A stretch of 64,000 bases of DNA from Lacisediminimonas profundi (lineage in GTDB: Bacteria > Pseudomonadota > Gammaproteobacteria > Burkholderiales > Burkholderiaceae_D). Location: the NCBI RefSeq assembly GCF_008831265.1, contig NZ_VTTH01000003.1, positions 372,001 to 436,000 of the forward strand, in the 5' to 3' direction. Under the pieces are notes generated by a model. It worked only from the letters and a program-made list of their open reading frames with translations. It ran no database searches and was not told the DNA's origin. Positions 19,379-31,099 of this stretch are shown one piece after another. The position numbers and the translations under genes are program-made. Within the stretch, counting starts at the first letter, position 1. Each line of letters opens with the position of its first letter.

Positions 19379-21373
19379 TCAGGCCAATTGTTCCAGCGCT
19401 TCCTGCTGTTGCAGCCAGTCGCTTTCCAGCTGCCCCAGTTCGCGCACGCAGTAGGCCTGCTCGGTCAGCAGGTTCTTCAGTTCTTCCTTGCGCTCGGCAT
19501 CATAGATTTGCGGGTCGGCCAGCTTGGCGTCAATGCCTGCTTTGCGCGCTTGCTGCTGCGCCATTTTTTCTTCCAGTCGCTTGATGCGCGATTCGATCGG
19601 TTTGCGCAGGCCGGACATGCGTTGCCGCTGCTCGGCCTCCAGCCGCTTCTGTTCGCGCCGCTCCGGTCCGGCGACTGTTGCCGGCGCGGGCGCAACCACA
19701 GCAGCAGCCGCAGTCGCAGCCGATACTGCTGCCGGCATGCTGGCTGCCGGCAGGGGCGCCGCGCCGCCGGGCGACAGCCGGGTCTTGAACAGCCAGTCGC
19801 GGTAGTCGTCAAGGTCGCCGTCGAAAGGCTGCAAGCGCCCATCGGCAACGATCAGGAATTCATCCGTGGTCGCGCGCAGCAGGTGGCGGTCATGCGAGAC
19901 CAGCACCAGCGTGCCTTCGAACTGCGCCAGCGCCTCGGTCAGGGCTTCGCGGGTTTCCAGGTCCAGATGGTTGGTCGGCTCGTCCAGCAGCAACAGGTTG
20001 GGCTTCTGCCAGACGATCAGCGCCAGCGCCAGCCTGGCTTTTTCGCCGCCGGAGAAGGGCTCGATCGGGCTGCTGGCCATGTTGCCGTTGAAGTTGAAGC
20101 TGCCGAGAAAGTTGCGCAATTCCTGCTCGCGCACATTGGGAGCAATCCGGGCCAGGTGCCACAGCGGCGATTCGTCATGCCGCAGCATGTCGACCTGATG
20201 CTGGTGGAAGTAGCCGATCACCAGGCCCTTGCCGAAACGCGCGGTGCCCGACAGCGGCGCCAGTTCGCCCGCGATGGTCTTGATCAGCGTTGACTTACCC
20301 GCGCCGTTCACGCCCAGCAGGCCGATGCGCTGGCCGTTCTGCAATGCGAAGTTGATGCCGGTCACCACCCGCTTTTGCTCGCCATTGTCGAGTTGGTAGC
20401 CGGTATCGACGTCTTCCATGACCAGCAGCGGATTGGGCGCGCTGCTCGGCACGCGGAATTCGAACGAGAACTCGGCGGCGGCGCGCAGCGGCGCCAGTTC
20501 TTCCATCCGAGCCAGCGCCTTCATCCGGCTCTGTGCCTGGCGTGCCTTGGTGGCCTGGGCACGGAAGCGGTTGATGTAGGACTCCAGGTGCTCGCGGTGC
20601 CGGGCCTGCTTCTCGATTGCAGCCTGCGCCAGCACCATCTGCGCGGCGCGCTGGCGTTCGAACGAGGAGTAATTGCCGCTGTAGCGTTTGAGCTTGCGAT
20701 CGTCGATATGCACGATGACATTGAGCACGCCATCGAGGAAATCGCGGTCATGCGAAATGATCAGCAGCGTGCCTTCATAGCGCTTCAACCAGTCTTCCAG
20801 CCACAGGATGGCGTCCAGGTCCAGATGGTTGGTCGGCTCGTCCAGCAGCAACAGGTCGGACGGACACATCAGTGCCTGTGCCAGGTTCAGGCGCATGCGC
20901 CAGCCGCCGGAGAAGCTGGACACCGGCTGTTCCATTTGGGCTGAACTGAAACCCAGGCCGGTCAGCAGTTGTTCGCCGCGCGAGCGCACCGTATAGAGCC
21001 CGGCATCGGCCAGCAGGCCATGCAGTTCGCCGACCCGGTTGCCGTGTTCGGCCTCGTCGGTGATGTGGTCGGCATCGGCCAGTTGCTGTTCCAGCGCGCG
21101 CAGGCGGGTGTCGCCGTCGATCGCGTACTCAATTGCCGGGCGCGCCAGCGCGGGCGTCTCCTGGGCTACGTGCGCGACCTGCCAGCGTTGCGGGAAGTCG
21201 ATGCTGCCCTGGTCGGGATGGAGTTCGCCGCGCAGCAGCGCGAACAGGCTGGACTTGCCGGCGCCATTGGGACCAATCAGGCCGATGTGATCGCCCGGGT
21301 TGAGCGTCAGGTCGACGTTGTCGAAAAGGGGCTTCAAACCCCGCATCAGGCTGAGTTGTTGCAGTCGGATCAT
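19379..21373 (-). CDS. yheS: ABC-F family ATPase, YheS-like
   Basis: Cytosolic, soluble twin-ATPase of the ABC-F family; members act on the ribosome rather than as transporters. It has 664 aa. The first ATPase has Walker A GPNGAGKSS, SFSGGWRMR and DEPTNHLDLD. The long charged P-site linker (about 240-300) is followed by the second ATPase (GVNGAGKST, FSGGEKARLALALI, DEPTNHLD). The C-terminal extension is Ala-rich then coiled-coil, as in YheS. There are no membrane segments. It lies 10 bp after prmB, a ribosomal-protein methylase, which fits a translation role. Confidence 0.93.
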   Translation of the reverse strand: MIRLQQLSLMRGLKPLFDNVDLTLNPGDHIGLIGPNGAGKSSLFALLRGELHPDQGSIDFPQRWQVAHVAQETPALARPAIEYAIDGDTRLRALEQQLADADHITDEAEHGNRVGELHGLLADAGLYTVRSRGEQLLTGLGFSSAQMEQPVSSFSGGWRMRLNLAQALMCPSDLLLLDEPTNHLDLDAILWLEDWLKRYEGTLLIISHDRDFLDGVLNVIVHIDDRKLKRYSGNYSSFERQRAAQMVLAQAAIEKQARHREHLESYINRFRAQATKARQAQSRMKALARMEELAPLRAAAEFSFEFRVPSSAPNPLLVMEDVDTGYQLDNGEQKRVVTGINFALQNGQRIGLLGVNGAGKSTLIKTIAGELAPLSGTARFGKGLVIGYFHQHQVDMLRHDESPLWHLARIAPNVREQELRNFLGSFNFNGNMASSPIEPFSGGEKARLALALIVWQKPNLLLLDEPTNHLDLETREALTEALAQFEGTLVLVSHDRHLLRATTDEFLIVADGRLQPFDGDLDDYRDWLFKTRLSPGGAAPLPAASMPAAVSAATAAAAVVAPAPATVAGPERREQKRLEAEQRQRMSGLRKPIESRIKRLEEKMAQQQARKAGIDAKLADPQIYDAERKEELKNLLTEQAYCVRELGQLESDWLQQQEALEQLA

Positions 21374-21383
21374 CGCTAATTCT

Positions 21384-22265
21384 TCAGCGCAATTGGTCGG
21401 CGGTGAGCAGGAATACCGCGTCGTCGCCGGCGCTGGTGGACAGCCAGGTCAGCTCCAGGTCGGGGAAGGCCGCTTCTGCATGTTCACGCTCGTTGCCGAT
21501 CTCGACGACCAGCACGCCCTTGTCGGTGAGGCGCTCGCGGGCGCCGGCGACAATCTTGCGCACCAGGTCCATGCCGTCGTCGCCGCCGGCCAGCGCCATG
21601 CGCGGCTCATGCAGGTATTCCGGCGGCAGCTTCTTCATCGAAGCCTCGTTGACATAGGGAGGATTGGTGACGATCAGGTCGTATTTGCGCGCCGGCAGGG
21701 CGGTGTACAGGTCGGATTGCCATAACTGCACGCGCTCCTGCAGGTGGTATTGGCTGACGTTGCGCCTGGCGACTTCCAGCGCGTCGGCCGACAGGTCGAC
21801 AGCGTCGAGATGCGCGTTCGGGAAAGCTTCGGCCAGCATGATCGCCAGGCAACCCGATCCGGTGCACAGTTCGAGTACATTGGACACTGCGTCAGGATCG
21901 TCTATCCACGGCTGGAACAGTTCGGGAATCAGTTCGGCAATGAACGAGCGCGGGACGATCACGCGCTCGTCGACATAGAAGCTGTAATGCCCGAGGAAGG
22001 CTTCGTTGGTGATGTAGGCGGCCGGCATCCGCTGGGTGGTGCGGCGCTCGATGACGTTGATCAGCGACTCGATTTCGTCCGGCAACAGCCGTGCATCGAG
22101 GAAAGGATCGAGCTGGTCGAGCGGCAAGCGCAGCGTGTGCAGCATCAGGTAGGCGGCTTCATCCAGGGCATTGGCACTGCCATGCCCGAAGGAAAGTCCG
22201 GCGCGGTTGAAGCGGGTAACGGCATAGCGCAGGCAGTCGCGCAGGGTCTGGAAGGGAGTGGTCAT
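21384..22265 (-). CDS. prmB: Ribosomal protein L3 N5-glutamine methyltransferase
   Basis: SAM-dependent methylase that modifies a Gln of ribosomal protein L3. It has 293 aa from the ATG at 22265 (MTTPFQTLRDCLRYAV); an ATG 18 bp upstream is possible. SAM motif I is VLELCTGSGCLAIML, and the catalytic NPPY motif sits in IVTNPPYVNEA. The N-terminal segment with GHGSANALDEAAYL distinguishes PrmB from PrmC. It is 178 bp after dapE on the same strand and directly ahead of the ABC-F gene. Confidence 0.94.
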   Translation of the reverse strand: MTTPFQTLRDCLRYAVTRFNRAGLSFGHGSANALDEAAYLMLHTLRLPLDQLDPFLDARLLPDEIESLINVIERRTTQRMPAAYITNEAFLGHYSFYVDERVIVPRSFIAELIPELFQPWIDDPDAVSNVLELCTGSGCLAIMLAEAFPNAHLDAVDLSADALEVARRNVSQYHLQERVQLWQSDLYTALPARKYDLIVTNPPYVNEASMKKLPPEYLHEPRMALAGGDDGMDLVRKIVAGARERLTDKGVLVVEIGNEREHAEAAFPDLELTWLSTSAGDDAVFLLTADQLR

Positions 22266-22443
22266 GGTAGGCAGGCCCGCCATCGAGCGGCAGGCGGAAA
22301 TCGTTCTTCAAGGCCGAAGGATACGCGAATGAGGGCCATTGCGCGAAGCGTGTTGCGATTATCCCGGGCCGGCGGCCGGGCCCGGGATGCACGGCCAGTA
22401 CGATCTGACTGCGCGAGTTGACACTGCGAGCTTGTTGATCTTG

Positions 22444-23936
<1,493 letters not shown>

Positions 23937-23954
23937 GGATCGGATGCTCGGGTG

Positions 23955-25091
23955 CTAGACGTTCAGCGTGAATTCGGTGAAAGTTGCCACTTCTTCCTTT
24001 GGCGGCGGGGCTTCCTGCTCTTTTTTCGCCTCTGCCTCCTGGTTGTTCAGCATCCAGTAGAGGTTGGTGGCGGAGTCCGCATTGGCCAGCGCCTCGTCCT
24101 GGGTGACCACACCGTCGCGGATCAATTGCAGCAGCGCCTGCTCGAAAGTCTGCGAGCCGGGCGACAGGCTTTTTTCCATCGCTTCCTTGACCTGGCCCAG
24201 TTCGCCCTGTTCGATCAGTTCGGCGATATGGCGCGTGTTCAGCAGCACCTCGAAGGCAGCACGGCGGCCGCCATCGATCGCGCGCACCAGACGTTGGGAA
24301 ACGATGGCCTTGAGCGTGGCCGCCAGGTCGGGCAGCAGCGACTGGCGGGTATCGAGCGGGAAAAAATTGATGATCCGGTTCAGCGCCTGGTAGCTGTTGT
24401 TGGCATGCAGCGTGGCGACCACCAGATGGCCCGACTGCGCATAGGCGAGGGCTGCGCTCATCGTGTCCTTGTCGCGGATCTCGCCGATCAGGATGCAGTC
24501 CGGCGCCTGGCGCAGCGCATTCTTCAGCGCGATCTGCAAACTTGCGGCATCGGTGCCGATCTCGCGCTGGTTGATGAGCGACTTCTTGTTCACGAACAGG
24601 AATTCGATCGGGTCTTCCAGCGTCAGGATGTGGCCCGCTTTCTGGGCATTGCGATGATCCAGCATGGCGGCAATGGTGGTCGACTTGCCGGAGCCGGTCG
24701 AGCCCACCACCAGCAGCAGGCCGCGCTTTTCCATGACCAGTTCGCCCAGCACCGGGGGCACATGCAAGTCTTCCAGGCGCGGCACCACGCTCGGGATATA
24801 TCGGAACACGGCAGACGGCGTGTTGCGCTGGGTGAAGGCGGACAAGCGGAAGCTGCCCAGCCCTTCGACCGGAATGCCCATGTTGAGCTCGTTGTTGCGC
24901 TCGAGCTCCTTGAGCCGTTCTTCGGACACCACTTCAGCCAGCAGGGAAAGGATGGCCTGCTTGTCCAGCTTCTGCTGGTTCACAGGGATCATGTTGCCGT
25001 TGATCTTGACCTGCACCGGCGAATTGACGGACATGAAGAGGTCGGATGCCCCCTTGTCCTTCATCAGTTGAAACAGTCGTTCCATTGCCAT
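23955..25091 (-). CDS. pilU: Type IV pilus retraction-type ATPase, PilU-like
   Basis: Hexameric PilT/PilU family motor ATPase that acts on type IV pili at the inner membrane. It has 378 aa from the ATG at 25091, which has GGGAG about 6 nt upstream; the longer upstream frame is not family-like. Walker A is GSTGSGKST, the Asp box ILTLEDPIEFLF, Walker B ILIGEIRDKDT, and the His box VVATLHANNS. The acidic C-terminal tail (KKEQEAPPPKEEVATF) favours PilU over PilT. No other pilus gene is in the window; it is embedded in the dap cluster. Confidence 0.88.
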   Translation of the reverse strand: MAMERLFQLMKDKGASDLFMSVNSPVQVKINGNMIPVNQQKLDKQAILSLLAEVVSEERLKELERNNELNMGIPVEGLGSFRLSAFTQRNTPSAVFRYIPSVVPRLEDLHVPPVLGELVMEKRGLLLVVGSTGSGKSTTIAAMLDHRNAQKAGHILTLEDPIEFLFVNKKSLINQREIGTDAASLQIALKNALRQAPDCILIGEIRDKDTMSAALAYAQSGHLVVATLHANNSYQALNRIINFFPLDTRQSLLPDLAATLKAIVSQRLVRAIDGGRRAAFEVLLNTRHIAELIEQGELGQVKEAMEKSLSPGSQTFEQALLQLIRDGVVTQDEALANADSATNLYWMLNNQEAEAKKEQEAPPPKEEVATFTEFTLNV

Positions 25092-25131
25092 GCTCGTCTC
25101 CCGTGGGCTGATTTGATGCCGGCGTGTTGCG

Positions 25132-25956
25132 TCAGTCGCGCAGCAATTCGTTGATGCCGACCTTGGCACGTGTCTTGGCGTCGACGCGCTTGACGATGAC
25201 AGCGCAATACAGGCTGTACTTGCCGTCGGCTGACGGCAAGTTGCCCGACACCACGACCGAACCGGACGGAACCCGGCCGTAGCTGACTTCACCGGTGGCG
25301 CGGTCATAGATCTTGGTCGACTGGCCGATGTACACGCCCATCGAGATCACGGAATTTTCTTCGACGATCACGCCTTCGACGATTTCCGAACGGGCACCGA
25401 TGAAGCAGTTGTCCTCGATGATGGTCGGGTTGGCCTGCATTGGCTCCAGCACGCCGCCGATGCCGACGCCGCCGGACAGGTGGACGTTCTTGCCGATCTG
25501 GGCACAGGAACCGACGGTGGCCCAGGTGTCGACCATGGTGCCTTCGTCGACGTAAGCGCCGATGTTCACGTAGGACGGCATCAGCACCACGTTCCTGGCG
25601 ATGAAGCAGCCGCGACGGGCGACTGCCGGCGGCACCACGCGGTAGCCGCCGCGGGCGAAGTCGTCAGCGGTGAAATTGGCGAACTTGGTCGGCACCTTGT
25701 CATAGAACTGCATATGGTCGCCGGACGGCATGGCGATGTTGTCTTCAAGGCGGAACGACAGCAGCACTGCTTTCTTGATCCACTGGTTGACGCTCCAGCC
25801 GGCGTCGCCTTTCTGTGCCACGCGGATCGTACCGCTGTCCAGTTCGGCCAGGACATGCGCCACGGCTTCACGAACTTCGGCAGGCGCCGATTTCGGCGAC
25901 ATGGATGTGCGGTCTTCCCATGCCTGGTCGATGATTTGCTGGAGTTGTGCGGTCAT
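25132..25956 (-). CDS. dapD: Tetrahydrodipicolinate N-succinyltransferase
   Basis: Left-handed beta-helix trimer that transfers succinate from succinyl-CoA to tetrahydrodipicolinate, the first step of the succinylase branch. It has 274 aa. Hexapeptide repeats run from about residue 105 to 235 ([47 protein letters not shown]). It lies 75 bp after dapC and 40 bp before pilU on the same strand. Its succinyl-CoA substrate is made by the sucA/sucB/lpdA complex encoded 25 kb away. Confidence 0.97.
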   Translation of the reverse strand: MTAQLQQIIDQAWEDRTSMSPKSAPAEVREAVAHVLAELDSGTIRVAQKGDAGWSVNQWIKKAVLLSFRLEDNIAMPSGDHMQFYDKVPTKFANFTADDFARGGYRVVPPAVARRGCFIARNVVLMPSYVNIGAYVDEGTMVDTWATVGSCAQIGKNVHLSGGVGIGGVLEPMQANPTIIEDNCFIGARSEIVEGVIVEENSVISMGVYIGQSTKIYDRATGEVSYGRVPSGSVVVSGNLPSADGKYSLYCAVIVKRVDAKTRAKVGINELLRD

Positions 25957-26031
25957 ATTCTTGGTCTGTTTGATAAGTGAATCGGGAGGAGAAAAAATCA
26001 GTGCATCAGTGCATGTCAGGACTGCAAGGAC

Positions 26032-27237
26032 TTACGCATGCTTGCGCGCGAAGTCCACGATGCGCCGCGCCGCTTCCAGGCATTCGTCGACCTCTGCAAC
26101 CAGCGCCATGCGCACGCGGCCCGTGCCGGGATTGCTGCCATGCGCATCGCGCGCCAGGTAGCTGCCGGGGAGCACCGTCACATTATATTCAGCGTACAGG
26201 CGGGCGGCGAATTCAGTGTCGCTCATGCCGCCGACACTGTCTACGCGAGCCCACAAATAGAAGCCGGCATCCGGCAAGGCTACATCGAGCACTTCCTGCA
26301 TCAGCGGCGTCACCTGGCTGAATTTGGCAAGATACTTGGCGCGGTTTTCGCGCACGTGTTCCTCGTCGTTCCAGGCGGCCACCGAGGCTGCTTGCACCGG
26401 CGGGCTCATGGCGCCGCCGTGGTAGGTGCGATACAGCAGGAATTTCTTCAGGATGGCGGCGTCGCCGGCGACGAAGCCGGAACGCATGCCGGGCACGTTG
26501 GAGCGTTTCGACAGGCTGCTGAACGTGACCAGCCGCGGATAGCCGGTGCGTCCCAGCCGGTTGGCGGCTTCCAGGCTGCCCAGCGGCGCTTCCGGTTTGA
26601 AGTAGATCTCGGAATAGCATTCGTCGGCCGCGATCACGAACCCGTAGCGATCCGACAACTCGAACAGTTCGCGCCAGTCGTCCAGGGTCAGCACGGCGCC
26701 GGTCGGATTGCCTGGCGAGCAGACGTACAGAAGTTGTACTTTTTCCCACACGGCGGCCGGAACGCTGCCGAAATCGGGCGCGAAATTACGCGCGGGGTCG
26801 GAATTGACGAAGTACGGCGTGGCGCCTGACAGATAAGCCGCGCCCTCGTAGATCTGGTAGAACGGGTTCGGGCAGACCACGATCGCCTCGCGGCGGTTGT
26901 CGATGATGGTCTGGGCGAACGCAAACAGCGCCTCGCGCGAACCGTTCACCGGCAGCACCTGGGTTGCCGGATCCAGAGGCGGCAGGCCGTAGCGGCGTTC
27001 CAGCCAGCCGGCAATCGCGGCGCGCAGCGCTTCCGAACCCACGGTGCTTGGATAGGATGCCAGTCCCTGCAGGTTGTCAGCCAGCGCCTGGCGGATGAAA
27101 GCCGGGGTCGGATGCTTGGGTTCGCCTATGCCGAGGCTGATCGGGGAAAACCCCGCTGCCGGCTGGAGCGGCGCAAACAACTGGCGCAGCTTTTCGAACG
27201 GGTAAGGTTGCAGCTTGTCGAGCAGGGCATTCACGGC
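26032..27237 (-). CDS. dapC: Succinyldiaminopimelate transaminase
   Basis: PLP-dependent class I aminotransferase that makes N-succinyl-LL-DAP from the 2-oxo precursor. It has 401 aa from a GTG at 27237 (NALLDKLQPYPFEKLRQL, the usual family start); a TTG 9 bp earlier is possible. The PLP Lys lies in SSLSKRSNVPGMRSGF, with VCPNPFYQIYEGAA and SPGNPTGAVL also typical. It is the first gene of the dapC-dapD-pilU-arsC-like-dapE series and divergent from smc across 282 bp. Confidence 0.93.
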   Translation of the reverse strand, partial: AVNALLDKLQPYPFEKLRQLFAPLQPAAGFSPISLGIGEPKHPTPAFIRQALADNLQGLASYPSTVGSEALRAAIAGWLERRYGLPPLDPATQVLPVNGSREALFAFAQTIIDNRREAIVVCPNPFYQIYEGAAYLSGATPYFVNSDPARNFAPDFGSVPAAVWEKVQLLYVCSPGNPTGAVLTLDDWRELFELSDRYGFVIAADECYSEIYFKPEAPLGSLEAANRLGRTGYPRLVTFSSLSKRSNVPGMRSGFVAGDAAILKKFLLYRTYHGGAMSPPVQAASVAAWNDEEHVRENRAKYLAKFSQVTPLMQEVLDVALPDAGFYLWARVDSVGGMSDTEFAARLYAEYNVTVLPGSYLARDAHGSNPGTGRVRMALVAEVDECLEAARRIVDFARKHA

Positions 27238-27477
27238 GGCGGCCAACAGGAAATGAAGGCCGTATTATAGCCGTGCCCTCGTGCGCCGATGCTGGTTCGT
27301 GCCGTGCGCGATGCAAAGGGCGCGGCGCACCGGCTCCGAAGAAGGCCCGCTCGCGCCAGCCTGGCTGCAGCATCAGGCAAACGCAGGCTCGGCTGCCGCA
27401 CTCGATGGCCATCGACTGTGGCTTGCCATGCCGGGCGGTTTTCCCGGTCGCCAGCGGCCGGAAGGGCACAACCCCGA

Positions 27478-27486
27478 TGGTATGAT
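27478..27486 (+). promoter_or_regulatory. Extended -10 promoter of smc
   Basis: TGG TATGAT (TGn plus TATGAT) 34 nt before the GTG of smc. There is no good -35, as is common with extended -10 promoters. The predicted leader is about 27 nt. Confidence 0.45.
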
Positions 27487-27519
27487 TGCGCGTCAAAGTT
27501 CAACCAGGACAGAACACCC

Positions 27520-30500
27520 GTGCGACTTACATCCATCAAGCTTTCCGGATTCAAATCGTTTGTCGATCCGACCAATTTCCAGGTGCCCGGCCAACTCGTC
27601 GGCGTGGTCGGACCGAACGGCTGTGGCAAATCCAACATCATCGACGCGGTGCGCTGGGTGCTGGGCGAGTCCAAGGCGTCGGAGCTGCGCGGCGAGTCGA
27701 TGCAGGACGTTATTTTCAATGGCTCGACCAACCGCAAGCCGGCCGGGCGCGCTTCCGTGGAACTGGTGTTCGACAACAGCGATGGCAAGGCCGCCGGTCA
27801 GTGGAGCCAGTACGCCGAAATCGCGGTCAAGCGCACGCTGACCCGTGACGGCACCTCGACTTATTACATCAACAACCAGTCCGTGCGTCGGCGGGACATC
27901 CAGGACATTTTCCTTGGCACCGGCCTCGGGCCGCGCGCCTACGCGATCATCGGGCAGGGCATGATTTCCCGCATCATCGAGGCGCGCCCTGAAGAGCTGC
28001 GCATCTTCCTCGAAGAGGCGGCCGGCGTCTCCAAATACAAGGAACGCCGCCGGGAGACCGAAAACCGCCTGCATGACACGCGCGAGAACCTGCAACGGGT
28101 GGAAGACATCCTGCGGGAACTGAATGCCAACCTGGAGAAGCTGCAGGGCCAGGCCGCCGTAGCCCAGCGTTTCCATGAACTGCAGGGCGACCAGGAGGAG
28201 AAACAGAAGCTGCTGTGGCTGCTGCGCAAGAACGAAGCCAAAGCCGAGCAGGACAAACACTTCCGCGAAATCGAAAAGGCGCAGGTCGACCTGGAAGAGC
28301 AGACCGCAAAGCTGCGCCACGTCGAAACCGAACTTGAGCACATGCGGCAGTCGCATTACGCCGCCGGCGACCGCTTGCACCAGGCCCAGGGCCACCTGTA
28401 CCAGACCAATGCCGAGATCGGTAGCCTGGAAGCGCAGATCAAATTCGTGATCGAGTCTCGCAGCCGCCTGCAGTCGCAGCTTAACTCGCTGACGGCGCAG
28501 CGCGACCAGTGGCAGCGCCAGGGCCGGCAGCACCAGGATGACCTGGCTGAAGCTGAGTTGCACCTGGAAGAGCATGCGATGCTGGTCGAAGAAACGCAGC
28601 AATCGGCGCAGCAGCAACAGGAGCAGCTGCCGGCGCTGGAGCAGGCATGGCGCGAAGCGCAGTTGAAGACCACCGAGTCGCGCAGCCGCATCATGCAGGT
28701 CCAGCAGCAGATCGAGCTGGAGTCAACGCACCAGCGCAATGCATCGAACATCCTGGCCAATCTCGCGGTCCGGCGCGAGCGCCTGTCGCAGGAGCAGGGT
28801 GGACTGCAGGCCCCTGACACCGCCCATCTCTCCAACCTGCGCATGCAGATGGAGGAAAAGCAGGTATCGCTGGAAGAAGCGACGATGCAGCTGGAGGAGG
28901 CGCAGGAACGGCAGCCGGCACTGGAACAAGAGCGCCGCCAGGCGCAGGAGCAGGTCAATGCCGAAACCGCCGCCAATGCGCAGCTGGAAGCGCGGCTGAC
29001 GGCGCTCAAGCAGCTGCAGGAGAGCGTGCAGTCGCAGGGCAAGGTGCAGCCGTGGCTGAAAAAGCACGAGCTCGACGGCCTGCCGCGCTTGTGGCAGAAG
29101 CTGCACATCGAACAGGGATGGGAAACCGCGCTGGAAGCCGTGCTGCGCGAGCGCACCTCGGCGCTGGAAATGTCCAACCTGGATTGGGCAAAGGCGTTTT
29201 TCAACGACGCGCCGCCGGCCAAGCTGGCCTTGTATTCCCCGAACCCCGGCGCCGCCGCCGTTGCAGCCGCAGAAGCGCCGGCCGGCCTCAAGCCGCTGCT
29301 CAACTTGTTGCAGCTGAACGATCCCGGCCTGCGGGTGCTGATGCAGGACTGGCTGCACAACGTGTTCGTGGCGGATGACGCGGCATCTGCCTTCCTGGAC
29401 CGCGTGAAGCTGCCGGCCGGCGCCAGTTTCGTGACCCGCCAGGGCCACGTCGTCGCCCGTTCCAGCGTGCGTTTCCATGCGCCCGATTCGGAGCAGGAAG
29501 GCATGCTGGCGCGGCAGCAGGAAATCGAGAACATCACGCGGCAGTTGCGGGCACAGCAGATGCTGGCCGACGAAGCCCGCACGCGCTCGGTGCGTGCAGA
29601 AGCAGCGTTGTCGCACGGCGTCCAGCGCCTGCAGGAAATGCGCCAGCGGGCCGCCACCCTGACCCAGGCCGCGCATGCGCTGCAGATCGAGGTGATGCGC
29701 CAGACGGAAGTGCAGGAGCGCTTCAACCAGCGCAGCACCCAGATTGCCTCCGACCTTGCCGAGATCGCGGCGCAGGAAGCCGAGCAGCAGCAGGCCAGAG
29801 CCGAGTCGGAAGCGCGCTTCGAACAGCTTGACATGGACCTGGCCGAAATCCAGGAACTGCACGAGCAGGGACAAACCGATTACCTGTCACGCGAGCAGCA
29901 ATTGAACGGCGCGCGCGAGCGTTTGCGCGAACTCGAACGGCGCGCCCAGGAAGCCGGGTTTGCCGAGAAGGCGCACCGTAGCCGGATCGAGGAACTCAAG
30001 CGCAGCATTGCCACCGCACAGGAGCAGGCGGCGCAGTTGTTTGCCAGCATGGAGCAGGGCCATCTGGAACTGGAGAACCTGGATGACCAGGCGGCGCAGG
30101 CCGGCCTGCAGAGCCTGCTGGACAAGCGCACCGACCAGGAGCGCGCGCTGGCCGATGCGCGTCATGAGCTGGACCAGCTGGCACAGAAGCTGCGTCACCA
30201 CGAAGAGTCGCGCATGCAGTCCGAGCGCAGCCTGCAGCCGATGCGCGACCGCATCACCGAGCTGCAACTCAAGGAGCAGGCAGCGCGCCTGAACCAGGAG
30301 CAGTACGCGCAGCAACTGGCCGAAGCGCAGGCAGACGAAGCAGCGCTGGCTGAAAAACTGACCGGCGACATGCGGGCGCCGTGGCTGCAGGGCGAAGTGA
30401 CGCGCCTGAACAATGCGATTGCCGCGCTGGGGCCGGTCAACCTGGCCGCCCTGGACGAATTGCAGACGGCGTCTGAGCGCAAGAATTTCCTCGACGCGCA

Positions 30501-31053
30501 GAATGCCGACCTGACCGAAGCAATGACCACGCTGGAAGATGCCATCCACAAGATCGACAAGGAAACCCGCGACCTGCTGCAGGACACCTTCGACCAGGTG
30601 AACAAGCATTTCGGCGAACTGTTCCCGATCCTGTTCGGCGGCGGCAACGCGCGCCTGACCATGACTGGCGAAGAGATACTGGATTCAGGCGTGCAGGTGA
30701 TGGCCCAGCCGCCGGGCAAGAAAAACGCCACGATTCACCTGCTGTCCGGTGGCGAAAAGGCCCTGACCGCGACGGCGCTGGTGTTCTCCATGTTCCAGCT
30801 CAATCCGGCGCCATTCTGCCTGCTGGACGAGGTGGATGCGCCGCTGGACGACGCCAATACCGAGCGCTTCTGCAACATGGTCAAGCGCATGTCCACGCAG
30901 ACCCAGTTCCTGTTCATTTCGCATAACAAGATTGCGATGGAGATGGCGCAGCAGTTGATCGGCGTGACCATGCAGGAGCAGGGTGTGTCGCGGATCGTGG
31001 CGGTGGATATGGAGTCGGCGGCGCATTTTGTCGGGGAGCCGGAGGTGGCCTGA
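27520..31053 (+). CDS. smc: Chromosome segregation ATPase SMC
   Basis: Condensin ATPase that loops and organises chromosomal DNA as a dimer. It has 1177 aa from the GTG at 27520, with AGGA 10 nt upstream; the upstream frame extension is spurious. The ATPase head has Walker A GPNGCGKSN (near residue 32) and the N-terminal IKLSGFKSF. Two long Gln/Glu/Arg-rich coiled coils flank a hinge at about 505-665. The C-terminal signature is LLSGGEKALTATAL (near 1073) with Walker B FCLLDEVDAPLDD. scpA/scpB are not in the window. Followed by repeat copy 2, then zipA and ligA. Confidence 0.97.
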   Translation: MRLTSIKLSGFKSFVDPTNFQVPGQLVGVVGPNGCGKSNIIDAVRWVLGESKASELRGESMQDVIFNGSTNRKPAGRASVELVFDNSDGKAAGQWSQYAEIAVKRTLTRDGTSTYYINNQSVRRRDIQDIFLGTGLGPRAYAIIGQGMISRIIEARPEELRIFLEEAAGVSKYKERRRETENRLHDTRENLQRVEDILRELNANLEKLQGQAAVAQRFHELQGDQEEKQKLLWLLRKNEAKAEQDKHFREIEKAQVDLEEQTAKLRHVETELEHMRQSHYAAGDRLHQAQGHLYQTNAEIGSLEAQIKFVIESRSRLQSQLNSLTAQRDQWQRQGRQHQDDLAEAELHLEEHAMLVEETQQSAQQQQEQLPALEQAWREAQLKTTESRSRIMQVQQQIELESTHQRNASNILANLAVRRERLSQEQGGLQAPDTAHLSNLRMQMEEKQVSLEEATMQLEEAQERQPALEQERRQAQEQVNAETAANAQLEARLTALKQLQESVQSQGKVQPWLKKHELDGLPRLWQKLHIEQGWETALEAVLRERTSALEMSNLDWAKAFFNDAPPAKLALYSPNPGAAAVAAAEAPAGLKPLLNLLQLNDPGLRVLMQDWLHNVFVADDAASAFLDRVKLPAGASFVTRQGHVVARSSVRFHAPDSEQEGMLARQQEIENITRQLRAQQMLADEARTRSVRAEAALSHGVQRLQEMRQRAATLTQAAHALQIEVMRQTEVQERFNQRSTQIASDLAEIAAQEAEQQQARAESEARFEQLDMDLAEIQELHEQGQTDYLSREQQLNGARERLRELERRAQEAGFAEKAHRSRIEELKRSIATAQEQAAQLFASMEQGHLELENLDDQAAQAGLQSLLDKRTDQERALADARHELDQLAQKLRHHEESRMQSERSLQPMRDRITELQLKEQAARLNQEQYAQQLAEAQADEAALAEKLTGDMRAPWLQGEVTRLNNAIAALGPVNLAALDELQTASERKNFLDAQNADLTEAMTTLEDAIHKIDKETRDLLQDTFDQVNKHFGELFPILFGGGNARLTMTGEEILDSGVQVMAQPPGKKNATIHLLSGGEKALTATALVFSMFQLNPAPFCLLDEVDAPLDDANTERFCNMVKRMSTQTQFLFISHNKIAMEMAQQLIGVTMQEQGVSRIVAVDMESAAHFVGEPEVA

Positions 31054-31099
31054 TGGCGGGCCACGCCGTTCAGGTGATGAATTGCTGCGGGTGTTCGCG

